A DNA stretch of 64,000 bases from Wyeomyia smithii (lineage: Eukaryota; Arthropoda; Insecta; Diptera; Culicidae). The notes under the pieces are model-generated. The model made no database searches. It was given only the letters and a program-made list of their open reading frames with translations, and was not told where the DNA came from. The stretch lies in assembly GCF_029784165.1 (NCBI RefSeq), contig NC_073696.1, forward strand, positions 26,480,358 through 26,544,357, in the 5' to 3' direction. Below are positions 54,101 through 63,626 of the stretch, one piece after another. Each line of letters opens with the position of its first letter. Positions within the stretch are counted from its first letter, which is position 1. Made by a program: the position numbers and the translations under genes.

Positions 54101-54275
54101 CCTTGCAGCCATTGTTATTGAACATCACGGAATATCCCTTCTGCACAATTTTGCTAATTGACAGAAGATTCGCAGTCAACCCAGGAATAAGCTGCACGTC
54201 ACTCACCACAACGCCGTCCTGAAGATTCCTGCACAATGGTTTAAGATTTGCCATTCCGCAGGCAACGATATCCAT
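51114..54275 (-). CDS. Copia pol: protease C-part, integrase, RT, RNase H (1053 aa open frame)
   Basis: The open frame from 54275 lacks internal stops. It contains the integrase zinc region LWHKRMGHLG..CRVCSMGK, the DDE catalytic set (VHSDISGPM, IRTDNGKEY, the TPEQDGLAERANRT region with Glu), RT with KCKWVYKTKRN, AVTAFLQGDLDEEIYMEQPP and IYVDDLMIF, and RNase H with YCDADWGAD and STCEAEYMS. It ends KLMGLSAA just before the polypurine tract. The first Met here is internal; in an intact element translation would enter from gag. Only the upstream one-base shift separates it from gag. Confidence 0.93.
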   Translation of the reverse strand: MDIVACGMANLKPLCRNLQDGVVVSDVQLIPGLTANLLSISKIVQKGYSVMFNNNGCKVFNLNDELVATGSHSNNQFKLDQAVDSKQVLSCTVAGSLDLWHKRMGHLGIRNLKKLVGGLVTGISLNDETDATDCRVCSMGKQSKLPLPKGGFRVSEVLQLVHSDISGPMEMNSIGGNRFYITFIDDKTRRIFVYFLKTKSEAEVLAVFKNFHAMAERQSGKKLKVIRTDNGKEYLNKGFQGYLQKEGIRHEKTNDYTPEQDGLAERANRTIVEKARCLLFESGLSKGFWAEAVSTAVYLINRSPTCGHDRTPEEAWNGRKPNLSHVRVFGTKAMVQVPKQKRRKWDPKSHECILMGFDEETKGYRLYDLKKKTTIKNREVVFLNEGVPSEAACPEARRVKPSYVRLDIEDPVETVLEPTLLTATPCESESEDEHDEGDLEDDSETSSSTLTDLVLPSRQFSQPPRSKVSKRSEREHVLAGKYNNIYVDSTGLPGTSLPQSTPDKDSSSDSSDFAGFSDDEGINDGFVAVISGMNGEFGNDPVSHQEALACDDSDAWKCAMQEEFDALVDNKTWTITSLPKGRKAIKCKWVYKTKRNAEGNVRLVIKGYSQRKGVDYDETYAPVVRYYSSLRYLFALAIKHDLMIDQMDAVTAFLQGDLDEEIYMEQPPCFTDDNQKTMVCKLNKALYGLKQSSRVWNQKLDAALRRFGLKPTQYDPCVYIGNKGGKMMIVAIYVDDLMIFCNDPAWKYKLKQHLSSCFRMKDLGQAQHCLGIRIRRANDSISLDQEAYTESILKRFNMERCKPVKVPMNSSEKLTKEASPKDNNESTAMKDVPYQEAVGCLMYLAQSTRPDILFAVNTLSRFNNNPGVKHWNAVKHVLRYLRGTSGMKLIYRKDADSSVVGYCDADWGADPDERKSTSGNIFMAQGGAISWVCKKQSTVALSTCEAEYMSVSTAVQEASWWRGLSALFNKNNDEPIEIRCDNQSCIAIAKNGGYNPRTKHIDVRHHFIKDALRRGVVNLTYISTEEQIADGLTKPLQRIKFEESCKLMGLSAA

Positions 54276-55186
54276 CGTGCACCATTAGCCGCGACAACTT
54301 TGCCATGCGCTTGTTCGAGATTTGTTAGGAGCTCTCTATTGCTTGTCATGTGTGCATACGCCGCAGAATCGAAAACCCAGTCGTTCTTGTTCTTCTTACA
54401 AATCGTAGAAAGCACCGTGTGAAATGTTTCACCTTTCCTTCCGTCCTTGCAGTCCCTGGCGATGTGACCGAATCGAGCACATTTCCTGCACTTCGGGCCC
54501 TTGGAAGAAGTTGGTTGTTTCACTTGCTTTGAAAATTTTTCATTTCGTTTGTTGGTTGCGAAGGCCTGACTGTTTTTCTTGCTGCTAAGCAATGGTTGCT
54601 CCTGAAGAAGTTTGGTTTTCACGAAGTCACCCGTTATGGCGACCCCGGAATTTTCCAAGGCCATGATCATGGGACGGTATTCATCTGGAAGGCCAGCCAA
54701 CAGAATCATACCAACCCAGAGATCCGACAATTTGAACCCGATGCCATTCAGCTGATGCGCTGTCGAAATCACCTGATTTACATATTCGTCCATCGGGTCG
54801 CACAAATCCAAATTCGTCTTGATGAGCTTATGGAGTAATCCGATCTGCCGGGAGAGTCCTTTGTCCTCGAACGCCGTTTCCAATTTGTCCCACGCCGTAC
54901 GCGCTGACTCCGCGTCTTCGATATGGACATAGATTGTAGGGTCAAGGAGCAAGATTAGCTTCAATCGGGCTTGTAAATCCTTTCGCTCATCTACCGCTTC
55001 AATGGCTCCGTTTTCTTTTATCTTCGGCTTGATGGCATCCCAGAGGCCTTCCAGCTGGAGAAAAGTTTTCGCAGCAAACTTCCATGACGACCAGTTTTCA
55101 CGTCCTCTCAAACGTTCAATGGCTGGAATGTTGGATGATCCGGAAACTCCGTTTGAACTTGAAGTGCTATTTGAACTCGTAGTCAT
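54203..55186 (-). pseudogene. Copia gag and protease N-part (frameshifted end)
   Basis: The ATG at 55186 lies only 30 nt from the LTR. It encodes a copia gag (RLRGRENWSSWKFAAKTFL, then DLCDPMDEYVNQVI), a CCHC knuckle CRKCARFGHIARDC, and the protease site WVFDSAAYAHMTSNREL. The active site reads DSA where DSG is usual. After VVAANGA the frame is lost by one base and ends at 54203; pol continues in the other frame. Confidence 0.88.
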
Positions 55187-55197
55187 TTTCTAGCATT

Positions 55198-55213
55198 GAC
55201 TAAGCCCATAACC
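55198..55213 (-). other. Primer-binding site, internal initiator-tRNA-Met type
   Basis: Minus strand GGTTATGGGCTTAGTC begins three bases inside the 5' LTR. It resembles the GGTTATGGGCCCAG complement to the middle of initiator tRNA-Met, the half-tRNA primer known for Drosophila copia. Confidence 0.7.
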
Positions 55214-55216
55214 TAT

Positions 55217-55326
55217 TGGAGGGTTAGTTAAGACGTCTGTCTTTGGTAGTGGTTAGAATATGAATAACTGTATTTCTGTCATGTAATAATAATTGCTAAA
55301 ACTCAAGGCTTGCTTCAGCTTCAACA
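55217..55326 (-). repeat. 5' LTR of the copia element
   Basis: 110 bp, identical to the 3' LTR; unusually short for copia. On the minus strand it starts TGTTGAAGCTGAAGC and ends CCTCCA. Confidence 0.93.
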
Positions 55327-55339
55327 TTATTTTTATTGC

Positions 55340-55650
55340 AATCTCTTGGAATTGAGAAACGTGAGGACAGCGAATGAGCTCTTGCAGAGGCGGAGACTTG
55401 CTGAGTATTAAACTCGGCACGAGAAGTTCCTACAAAGTGGTAAACGTAATCAGGAACCGGACGATGCCACTTCCTACCATGTGCAACGACAATGAAGGAA
55501 ACCTCATAACCGAAGAGATACGGGTGACCAAGGATCGGCGCACAGGATGAAGCCGTCGACTGAAACAGATAAATTGAGAAGGATAGAAGTGAAGGCGGAG
55601 ATATGGTCTGCTGAACTAACGAAGGTAAGCAACTTCATCAAAGAAGCCAT
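55340..55650 (+). pseudogene. RTE-like retrotransposon relic, segment 1 (before RT)
   Basis: Broken frames give NELLQRRRLAEY, RHEKFLQ, VNVIRNRTMPLPTMCNDNEG plus NLIT, then ELTKVSNFIKEA. This is the region between endonuclease and RT in RTE-like elements. It continues at 57166 after an insertion of about 1.5 kb. Confidence 0.7.
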
Positions 55651-57165
55651 ACCTTCTTGGGGTGAAATGCAAAGTCTGGGGGCGACTATCACTGATACCC
55701 ATAGTGATGGAACGAACTGACAGTGCATATTAGGGTGCCAGGCAAAATGGTAATCTCGAATTTCAAAAAAAAAAACCCTATACAAAATGTTCACCTGCTC
55801 GAAAAAACACCCTGTGCAAAATTTCAGCTCAATCGGACTTAAAATGGGGTGGCGCAAAGCGATTGAAGTTTGGCTTTTTTGAAAACCGAAAAATCACCGA
55901 AATTTCGGTTTTAGAAATTTTTTTTTGATGCCAAATGACTTAAAAACGCATGAAACGTCGGGGAGTGGTGTCATCTGAAATTTTTTTTTTGCAAAAATTT
56001 GCTCTCTGGGACTTAGTCGTTTTTTCAATTGTGGAAGGCGGAGTTAAAAATGTTTAGAATTTATCTTTTGAAATTGATCACTAGTCTCTCGAAATAGCTT
56101 GTATAATGATATACACTATAACTAGCATCGAATACATTATGTTTCATTAGGGTGGTTCATTTATTCGGCATAGGGTGGTTCATAGTATTGTGAAAAATGA
56201 GCATAAAATAAAAAAAAGCACTTTGGTTCGTTTGATTGGTGTGACGTTTTCGACAAAGTTGAAGATAATTATTCTTTTTTTTTAAAAAAAATTACACTCA
56301 AAAAATTATTCATTCAGAAGTTAGAAGAAAGATTAAAAATTAATTATTCAAAAGGGCTCATTTTTTAAAAACTTGATTTTTTTTAATAAAACCTACGAAA
56401 GATTACCAAAACAATGAAACTAGTCCGATCATATAGATATTGAGAAAAATAAGTTATAATTTTTTGAAAAAAAAAATTTTTTTTGAAAAAAAAATTATTT
56501 TCAATTATTTTTTTTAAAGGCATATTTTTTTTGGAAGGACAAAATATTATCTACAACTTTGCCGAAGACACTATGCCGTTTCGACTGTAGACATATTTTT
56601 GATTTCCAATAGAGCACTCTATGAGGAATCAAGAATAATTCTACAGTCAAACCGGTTTATTTGATTGGCATAGTTTATCTGGCAAAGTTGTAAATAATAA
56701 CTTCGATCCTCCAAAAAAATGTACCCTGTGAAAAAAAAAATGAATTTAAAATATATAACTTTTTTTTCCGATTTCTCCATGGCCGGTTTCGTTGTTCAGG
56801 TAAACTTTCGAGGTTTTTATAAAAAAAATCAGTTTTTTTAAATGGGCTGTTTTCGATAATTAATTTATAACTTTCTTTATAACTTCTTTTTAAATTAGTA
56901 ATTTGTTTTCAGAGTGTATATTTTTTTTTTGAAAAACAAAACTATTATCTACAACTTTGCCGAAGATGTCACACTGCTCAAACGAACCGTGTTGGCTCTA
57001 AAAATTTTTGTAATCATCAATACCTATCCGAAATAGCATTTTCCAATAGCTTTTCAAAAATGAGTTGTATTTCAATAAATTAAACCAATTTTCTGGTCAC
57101 TTTTTTCCATACGATGATTGGCGCTCTAGTGCATATAAAGTAAAGCGGAGTGAAGGAAACAAGGA
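55651..57165. repeat. AT-rich insertion with CTACAACTTTGCCGAAGA modules
   Basis: It interrupts the RTE-like reading (..FIKEA / LKNHEATGKN..). T- and A-rich, with TAGGGTGNNNNNC-type starts at 55733 and 56153. TATCTACAACTTTGCCGAAG recurs at 56550 and 56945, with a reversed or degraded form near 56680. Boundaries are approximate; class unknown. Confidence 0.5.
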
Positions 57166-57435
57166 AAAAAAAGTGAAGGCCTAAAAAACCACGAAGCAAC
57201 TGGAAAGAACAGCCTCCCATCCGAACTTTTTAAAGCCGGGAGTGAGCAGCTGTTGCGTGCAATTCCTGTGGCGCATCTTGAAAGTTTGGGCCGAAGACTA
57301 TAAAAATGACCAGCTACTCGATTGCAGTAATTATTATACACTGAGGCTGTTGCAGGAAACCTTTGTCGGAGAGTACAAGTGCGGTTTCTGGGAAGGGCAA
57401 TCCTTAACGGACCAAATGTTCACCTTGCGTCAAAT
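57166..57435 (+). pseudogene. RTE-like relic, segment 2 (RT N-part)
   Basis: It reads KNHEATGKNSLPSELFKAG and GSEQLLRAI, then in another frame LDCSNYYTLRLLQETF, VGEYKCGFWEGQSLTDQMF and TLRQ. The reading stops at the GTCAAAT target duplication (57429-57435) of a DNA element and resumes at 61373. Confidence 0.8.
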
Positions 57436-58239
57436 CAAAGATAACTAGAACAAGATACCTAACTTCTATATTTTTCATACATTTCGAACACGACCGATTT
57501 CCGACGGTTAGTGCTGCCATCTGGTGACTTAAATTCTGATAAAATTGTCACTATGCGCAAAACCAATGTATCGTGCATAGTCCGTCATTGATCGTTGAGC
57601 TGATCAAGATTGTATATGAAAAAGGTGTAGCAGTTTGGTCAGCTCGACGCTTAAGATAACATGCAGATTAATGATATTGATTTTTTGCACTTAATGCTAT
57701 TTATTGCCATATTTTTTGCACTTCAAAGTACGAAAGAAAAGTGTGAAGACTGTCAGAGTGGGGGTTTATATTGAGGGGTTATATTTATTTTCAGGTCCCA
57801 TTCTACCAAAACTTAAAGCTTGATATGTTACGAGCCAGGTTTCAAAACCATAGATCATTGCACACGAAAAATAACCTCACTTTTCTGACAATTCCCACGG
57901 GTTTGTTTACAATGCGTTCCATTCACTTTTTATGCGATAGGAGTGAAAATGAATGATACGAGTACGAAAAAGATGGGGAAACTCTCCGCGTATGCGAATT
58001 CGTTACTGTGATCTTTTGGTTTATTCTTGGAAACGCAATTTTTAACAAGACAGTTCCGCATTTTTATTCGAGCCGAAAATTTTACTATGTAAACGAACCA
58101 ACGACAACTGACAAATCCCTTTCTTCTTCTTGTTTTGTGAAGTCATCGTGCAATGATCTATTGTGCATAAGGTCAGGTTCACCGGGGCCAATGGAATATA
58201 AAAAGGTACGGAGATGGTTTGAGTTTCGGGTTTAAAGGG

Positions 58240-59250
58240 CCTTTCTCCTAGAAAGGTATAGCAATCACTGAAAAAACCAAAGGTATAATGTGCTCCAAAG
58301 GGTCGAATCTCGTATATCAATCGACTTAGTTCGACGAGCTGAGCATTTTCTGTATGTGTGTGTGTATGTGTGTGTGTATGTATGTAACGGTCTCCCAATC
58401 TCACTCGATTTTCTCAGAGATGGCTGGACCGATTTCCATGAAACTAGTTGCAAATGAAAGGTCTAGTTGCCCCATAAGACCCTATTGAATTTTATTGTAA
58501 TCGGATTTTTAGTTTCGAGGTTATGTATGAAAATGTGAAAATCACAAAACATCATTATCTCAGAAACTACAAAACCGATTTGAATAAAATTGGTATCAAA
58601 AGAACGGGCTCGTTTTTTGAACTATTTGTGAAATAATTTTATAATGATTGGATATGTAGTTCAGAAGTTATGCAAAGAAACGTGTTTCAAACACTATTTA
58701 AACTCACTCACTTTTCTCAGAGATGGCTGAACCGATTTTCACAAAATTAGTGTCATATGGAAGGTCTTGTTGCCCCATAAGACCCTATTGAATTTTATTT
58801 GTTATTGGACTTTAACCTTGTCCGTTATGTATAATAATGTAAAATCAGGCTATGACAAGAAACATGTTTCTAAGACTGTTTGAACTCACCTACTTTTCTC
58901 AGAGATGGATAGACCGATAATCACAAAATAAGTTGCAATAGGAAGGTCTAGTTGCCTGATAAGATCCTATTAAATTTCATTATAATCGGACTGTAACTTT
59001 GTCTGTTATGTATCAAAATGTAAAATTAATGAAACTCCTTTATCTCAGAAACTACACAACCAATTTGAACAGAATCGGTACCAAATGAACGGGCTGTCTT
59101 TAAAACCCCTAAATAACGAATTTTATGATGATTGAACATGTAGTTCGAAGGTTATGGAAAGAAACGTGTTCAGAAAACTTTTTTAAATTCACTCGTTGAC
59201 AAAATCGAAAAAAATGCTGCTCTTAGGCTCATAATAGTTGCCCTAGAAAG
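58240..59250 (+). repeat. Diverged tandem repeats (TTTCTCAGAGATGG) with TG-rich head
   Basis: After TAGAAAGGTATAGCAATCAC and a TGTG-rich stretch (58350-58385), the module CTCAGAGATGGNTNNACCGA recurs at 58411, 58717 and 58897. Each is followed by GGAAGGTCTWGTTGCC and GACCCTATTGAATTT. A second module TATCTCAGAAACTACA occurs at 58555 and 59040. It lies inside the 3.9-kb element. Confidence 0.7.
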
Positions 59251-60121
59251 AAAAAAATTCACAGGAAAAGCTATAATTTTCCATTTTTTTTTAGTTTGAG
59301 CTTCGGGGCAACACTTGTGTTGACCAGTGTAATCGGACTTCTATTTTATCCATTATGCGTTAAATTGTAAAAATATTGAAAATCTCTTCTTTTAAAGATT
59401 ACACGACTTATTTAAAGAAAACAGGTGTCACAAATCCGGATTTCAAAATGAAGTATAAAGTTGATTGCTGGGCTCTGAGCATCATCCCGGGTACTGAAAA
59501 ACTCACATTGGGTAATGTTTGTCCCTTTTAGACTGGTAGAAACCGGAAGCTACTGTCTAGAAATTTAAAATGGCGTCTGAAGATGATTTCTGGCCTTAGG
59601 GTATCATACCGCTTCCCCAAATCGTATTGGATAATATTTGTCACTTTAGGCTGTTGATCGGAAACTGTCGCCATCTTCACCATAAAAATACCCAGATTAG
59701 GCAGTTCGGCAATTTTATGATGGATTTTATGATTTTATGATTATCAGGCAACCAGAAGTGGTCATCTGGATTGAAAATTGAGTTTTAGGTCGGATTCTGG
59801 CCACTGGGTATAATCCAGGTTTCAAGAACCCATATTGATTGGTATTAGGCCATTCATTGGATGCCTCTCAGAAACGATCAGTAATATCAACTGCGTTAAA
59901 GAATTCCAATTTCACTGATAAGATCATTCAAATTAATGTATAAGGAACAACATTTAATTATACATTATTTGAAATCTACTGACTAACGTTGACTTAAAGA
60001 ATCTTAATATTTATAGGCAGTATATAAGTACAAATCGATTATACCACAATCAAAAACAAAATCGCATCATATAGTTGTAAGAATTTAATGTTATTTGCAT
60101 GTATATGTGTTAATTTATATT

Positions 60122-60505
60122 CACATCGTCGGTTTCGTGCAACACTGGCACAACTCAAAAAACATAGTTTCGAGTAAAACGCGTTTGAAAATTTGCGTCA
60201 AAAATTTATTTTTGGGTTTTCAAGAAAACTTTTAAGTGTAAGATTACCAATCCTTATTTAACACCTTTGGGTCTATTATGCACATATTACGTGCTCACGT
60301 TGTCCAAGTTAAAACCTTATTTTCACTAACTTTATGGAGAAATTTCGATTTGTGCAGCAAGCACTTTTACTCATAACTCTGGAATTTTTGTGATTTTCGG
60401 AATGGGATTTCGTGTGGTGAAACTTAACAGTATTTGGCATCGTTTGCCATCAAAAACTCAAAAATGCAAAATTTTGAGTTGTGCCAGTGTTGCACGAAGC
60501 CGATG
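60122..60505. mobile_element. MITE with 31-37-bp TIR (TTCGTGCAACACTGGCACAA)
   Basis: CATCGTCGGTTTCGTGCAAC then ACTGGCACAACTCAAAA (60125-60161) is inverted at 60473-60505. About 31 bp are identical apart from one transition. The 320-bp interior is AT-rich. A target duplication is not evident. It is nested in the 3.9-kb TIR element. Confidence 0.75.
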
Positions 60506-60521
60506 ATATGTTAAATTTTAA

Positions 60522-61126
60522 ATGTTCGGTATAGTTGTGCTGTTGGCTACTAAAAATTTTTTGTTTAGAATGAATAACAAATCCAGCAGAAATAATCAAG
60601 GTGTATTTTTTAAGTGTTGGAGTAAATCTATTTTAACAAATTATAAGTTCGAAGGAGAAAGGCTGGATCTCACCGCTAGGTGGATTAATTTAGGTTTTTC
60701 TGTTAATAGTGATGGCGTAGAAGTCAAAAAACAATGTCCAAAAATCAATGTTCGGTATATTTTTTTCAAGAAATTTTCACAAGTTATGACAGTTTACGGC
60801 TGAAAATGCCTACCTGCATCGTTAAACAATGCAAAATACCGTTAAAATGGCGTTTGCTCGTTGACCGAGATATACGCCAAAACCCCAACACGTGCTTCTG
60901 TTTGCCTTTTTTTTCGTTACTAATACAGACAAATGTCTTCTTCTTCCTCACCTTTGTATACCTCATTGCACCGGGGCACCCGATTTTTGCTTTATTAACC
61001 TCGGCAAGAGTGGAAAACTTAGCTGTAAAGTGTGCTCATAGCGGTTATCAGGAAGTTCTGATGGTGGGCTTTATTTTAAATGATGCGCTGATAATTCTTG
61101 ATTCTTCCGGAAAGTTTCATGTTTGA
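60522..61126 (+). other. Unassigned short open frames
   Basis: 60522-60803 encodes 93 residues (includes RWINLGFSVNSDGVEVKKQ) and 60734-61126 encodes 130 residues with a hydrophobic FFFLTFVYLI segment. They overlap in different frames. No family recognised; they may be remnants of the gene of the surrounding element. Confidence 0.25.
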
Positions 61127-61372
61127 GAACTAAACATTCGTACACATTATTATCATTTTTCGGATGGCGGTACCGTACAGTCGCCTACATGGATACTGAA
61201 AAAAATTTTCACCTTTCAGCAGTCATGTCTTGGCGTTGTCGTCAGTTGATTTTGACGTTAAGTATACATCATATTAACAGTGTATAAATTAGTTCGATTT
61301 TTGCTCACGCGCAGCGACAATAATGTCCGATGAATTCTGCAAGAGTCAGGTATCTTGTTCTAGTCATCTTTG

Positions 61373-62040
61373 GTCAAATCCTTGACAAGTTCAGAGAAAT
61401 AAACTTGCTGACTCTGTTTATAGGCGACATACGATTCAGTTAAGTGCAACGAATTATGGCAGATTATGCTTGAACACGGTTTTCCAACAAACCTGGTTAA
61501 ACTGGTACGTGTTTTAATCATGCGTCAGGATAGAGGATGTAATTTCGGACCCTCTTGTGACGTTAGACAGTCTGAAGCAAGGTGACGGGCTATCGAAGCT
61601 GTTGTTTAACTTTGTCTTGGAGTACGGAGAGCTGGCGTGCAAAAAGTGGTACTATTATCTCAAAGTCTCATATGCTCCATGGCTTTGCGGATGATATTGA
61701 TGTCGTCGGTATTAACCTCAGGGCAGTGGAAGAGACTAGAGATGCACCGAATAGCACTATTCGGCCTTCGGCCGAATTGGACTATACTTTTTATATTATT
61801 TTCTGATAAGCATTGGCCACTATTCGGCCGAATAATAAACTTGCTATGGTGAGCCGAATATTCGGCAAAATCCAATTTTTGCTGATATTCGGCCCGAATA
61901 TTCGGTGCATCTCTAGAAGAGACATTCGTGCCTTTCAAGAGGGGGGCAGCTAGAGGATTTACCATCAACTCTACCAAAACAAAGTGCATGGTGGCTAGTG
62001 GAGAGCGTGGAAGTTCGTCGAATTTTGTAATGTCCATGGT
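61373..62040 (+). pseudogene. RTE-like relic, segment 3 (RT catalytic part)
   Basis: Continues segment 2: ILDKFREINLLTLFIGD, then TLDSLKQGDGLS-like pieces across frameshifts, LEY..RAKSGTIISKSHMLHG, FADDIDVVGINLRAVEET (RT catalytic FADD), a 179-bp MITE insertion, then FVPFKRGAARGFTINSTKTK and CMVASGERGSSSN. The arrangement is that of RTE-like RT domains. Frame breaks exclude function. Confidence 0.85.
61737..61915. mobile_element. hAT-like MITE (TIR TAGAGATGCACCGAATA, 8-bp TSD) in the RT relic
   Basis: TAGAGATGCACCGAATA (61737) is inverted at the right end (..TATTCGGTGCATCTCTA, 61915). It has an exact 8-bp duplication GAAGAGAC (61729-61736; 61916-61923). The body is made of alternating ATTCGGCC/GGCCGAAT palindromes. 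It interrupts the codons between AVEE and FVPFKR of the RT relic, so the insertion site is independently fixed. Confidence 0.95.
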
Positions 62041-62083
62041 CCATACTAAATTTTTAGAATTTATATGGCCAGTTGTATGTGTG

Positions 62084-62340
62084 GTCCCCGTGGCTCTGTG
62101 GTTAGCGATGTCGGTCGGCTAGCTCTCCCACACGGTTGTGATATCGGGTTCGATTCCCGATCGAGTCGAGGATCTTTTCGAGCTGGAAATTTTCTCGACT
62201 CAGCACAGGGGCACGGTGTATCGTTGGACTTATCCTACACATGCAAAAATGTTTGTTTTTAAGCACATTTTTATCGATAACGAATTCTCTCAACTAATCT
62301 AGTTGATCGAGACCGCTATTAGCCCCAAGGCTCAGCGTTA
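62084..62340 (+). repeat. tRNA-derived SINE, near full-length
   Basis: Box A-like TGGCTCTGTGGTTAGCG (62091-62107) and box B GGTTCGATTCC (62147-62157), followed by CGAGCTGGAAATTTTCTCGA, CACGGTGTATCGTTGGACTT and a 3' part ending ATTAGCCCCAAGGCT. It is the reference copy for the pieces at 7524 and 8956. Confidence 0.85.
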
Positions 62341-62579
62341 AAAATCTGTTTTTCGTTAAAAATCTGTCCACGTGGAATGTGGATGGCCTCTTACGTGTAA
62401 GCGTGCACATAAATGAATCATCGGAAATATTGTCTATTTCATTGCTACTTAGACTTTCTGCCTTTTATTCATAAATGTCAAAAATATTCACCCACCTACC
62501 TATAGTTGTTATACTACAGTCTCTTTGAGCTGGCAACAAAAAAAAAAAAAAAACAAAGCAAAACAAATCCATGGCAGAA
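62341..62579. other. No gene recognised
   Basis: AT-rich, with an A14-15 run near 62540. Confidence 0.5.
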
Positions 62580-62890
62580 TTTGATTGCTAGTGTCCAGCA
62601 CAGGATGTGTTGTTGCCAAAATAAAGGGAAGCTTTATCGCGAAGGAAAAGGCCGAAGCCCTTAACCGGAAAATCGGAACGTTTGGTGCTACAACGCTTCT
62701 GCTGAGATATGTACTGCCTAAAGCAGTCATGCCCTGAAAGTATCTGTGTCATCTGTGTTAACTTTCCCATGGCGCCTCGATCCATCCGGCTATTTTCGGG
62801 ATGAGTCGATGCGTCCATCTACCTTTGGTAAAAATGGACCATTCCCACTGCCACCTGGCCATCGAAGTTGACCTTCTGGCACATCTGTTC
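62580..62890 (-). pseudogene. R1-like non-LTR retrotransposon relic, C-terminal segment
   Basis: Minus strand, across frame breaks: MARWQWEWSIFTKGRWTHRL and IPKIAGWIEAPW, then TQILSGHDCFRQYISQQKRC. This matches the region between RT and the CCHC motif in R1/Jockey-type elements. It continues upstream at 63640-64000 after about 0.85 kb of other sequence. Confidence 0.7.
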
Positions 62891-63620
62891 ATCTGAAGGA
62901 CCAAAAACGAGACAAAATCTCTTTATTTTAATTATCGACATCAAGCGGTGGAGAGAACGCATTTTACACTCGAAATTTCATTACGCTTATATTCCATTCA
63001 TTCAACAAAAGGACTGTATTAACTCTCGCCGCTTTTTCGTCGAGAGAATCCTTTGTTCTCCCCGGTACTGGTATAGCGAGGGTGCCTTTTCATGATAAAC
63101 GTACCGTACCACCCGCATACGTGCAACAGTTTTTATGTAGATATATTTTTAATGAATTTCATTGTTGCCCAAGTTGAAAACTGAATATCTTGACTCACGA
63201 CAATCATTTTTTTACATTGTACCTAATATCGTAAGCAGTGCTGGTACAGCGCGTCTGATATGCATTTCTAGCAAGGTTAAGTATAAAAAACGGTACGAGA
63301 AAAAAATATTGTCGTTGGTCGAGAAATTCGGTTTCCAAGTCCAACGAAAATATTCAAGTTAATCAACGAACAGGTTAAAATAGTTTCAACAGTCGTGAAG
63401 TGTACGATCCAAGAAAATTTGTTAGGCAATGTTTGAATGGTTGAAAAATTTTCAGTTTAATTTGTTCTATTGACGTTGATTGTGAATTGTTACTGAATTT
63501 CCACTTTAAAGATCTCTTGAATGCGGTCCTGTCTTAACTTGATTTTGATAGATTCAACTATTCAAGATCACCTTTTTGCCTGGTCATTAAAGCAAAAAAA
63601 AAACAGTTTTTTGGTGCATG
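62891..63620. other. Sequence interrupting the R1-like relic
   Basis: AT-rich, with no gene. CAYATCTGTTC occurs at both borders (about 62880 and 63747), which may be a target duplication of an inserted retroposon. Confidence 0.4.
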
Positions 63621-63626
63621 TTCAAA

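Larger units (their letters stand above)
50997..55326 (-). mobile_element. Ty1/copia retrotransposon, nearly intact
   Basis: The 110-bp LTRs (50997-51106 and 55217-55326) are identical and have TG..CA ends. They are flanked by TTAT on both sides (50993-50996; 55327-55330), a 4-bp or imperfect 5-bp target duplication. The element reads on the minus strand and carries gag, protease, integrase, RT and RNase H in copia order. Identical LTRs imply recent insertion. One frameshift in the protease region breaks the polyprotein. It lies in the Strip intron, in the same orientation as Strip. Confidence 0.95.
57436..61372. mobile_element. 3.9-kb TIR element inserted in the RTE-like relic
   Basis: CAAAGATAACTAGAACAAG at 57436 faces CTTGTTCTAGTCATCTTTG ending at 61372; the arms match over about 25 bp with one or two differences. 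GTCAAAT is duplicated (57429-57435; 61373-61379). Removing element plus one GTCAAAT restores the RT codons LRQILDKFRE, which confirms the borders. A 7-bp (perhaps 8-bp) duplication hints at hAT-like mobilisation. Short frames inside (60522-60803; 60734-61126) have no recognised transposase domain. Confidence 0.85.
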
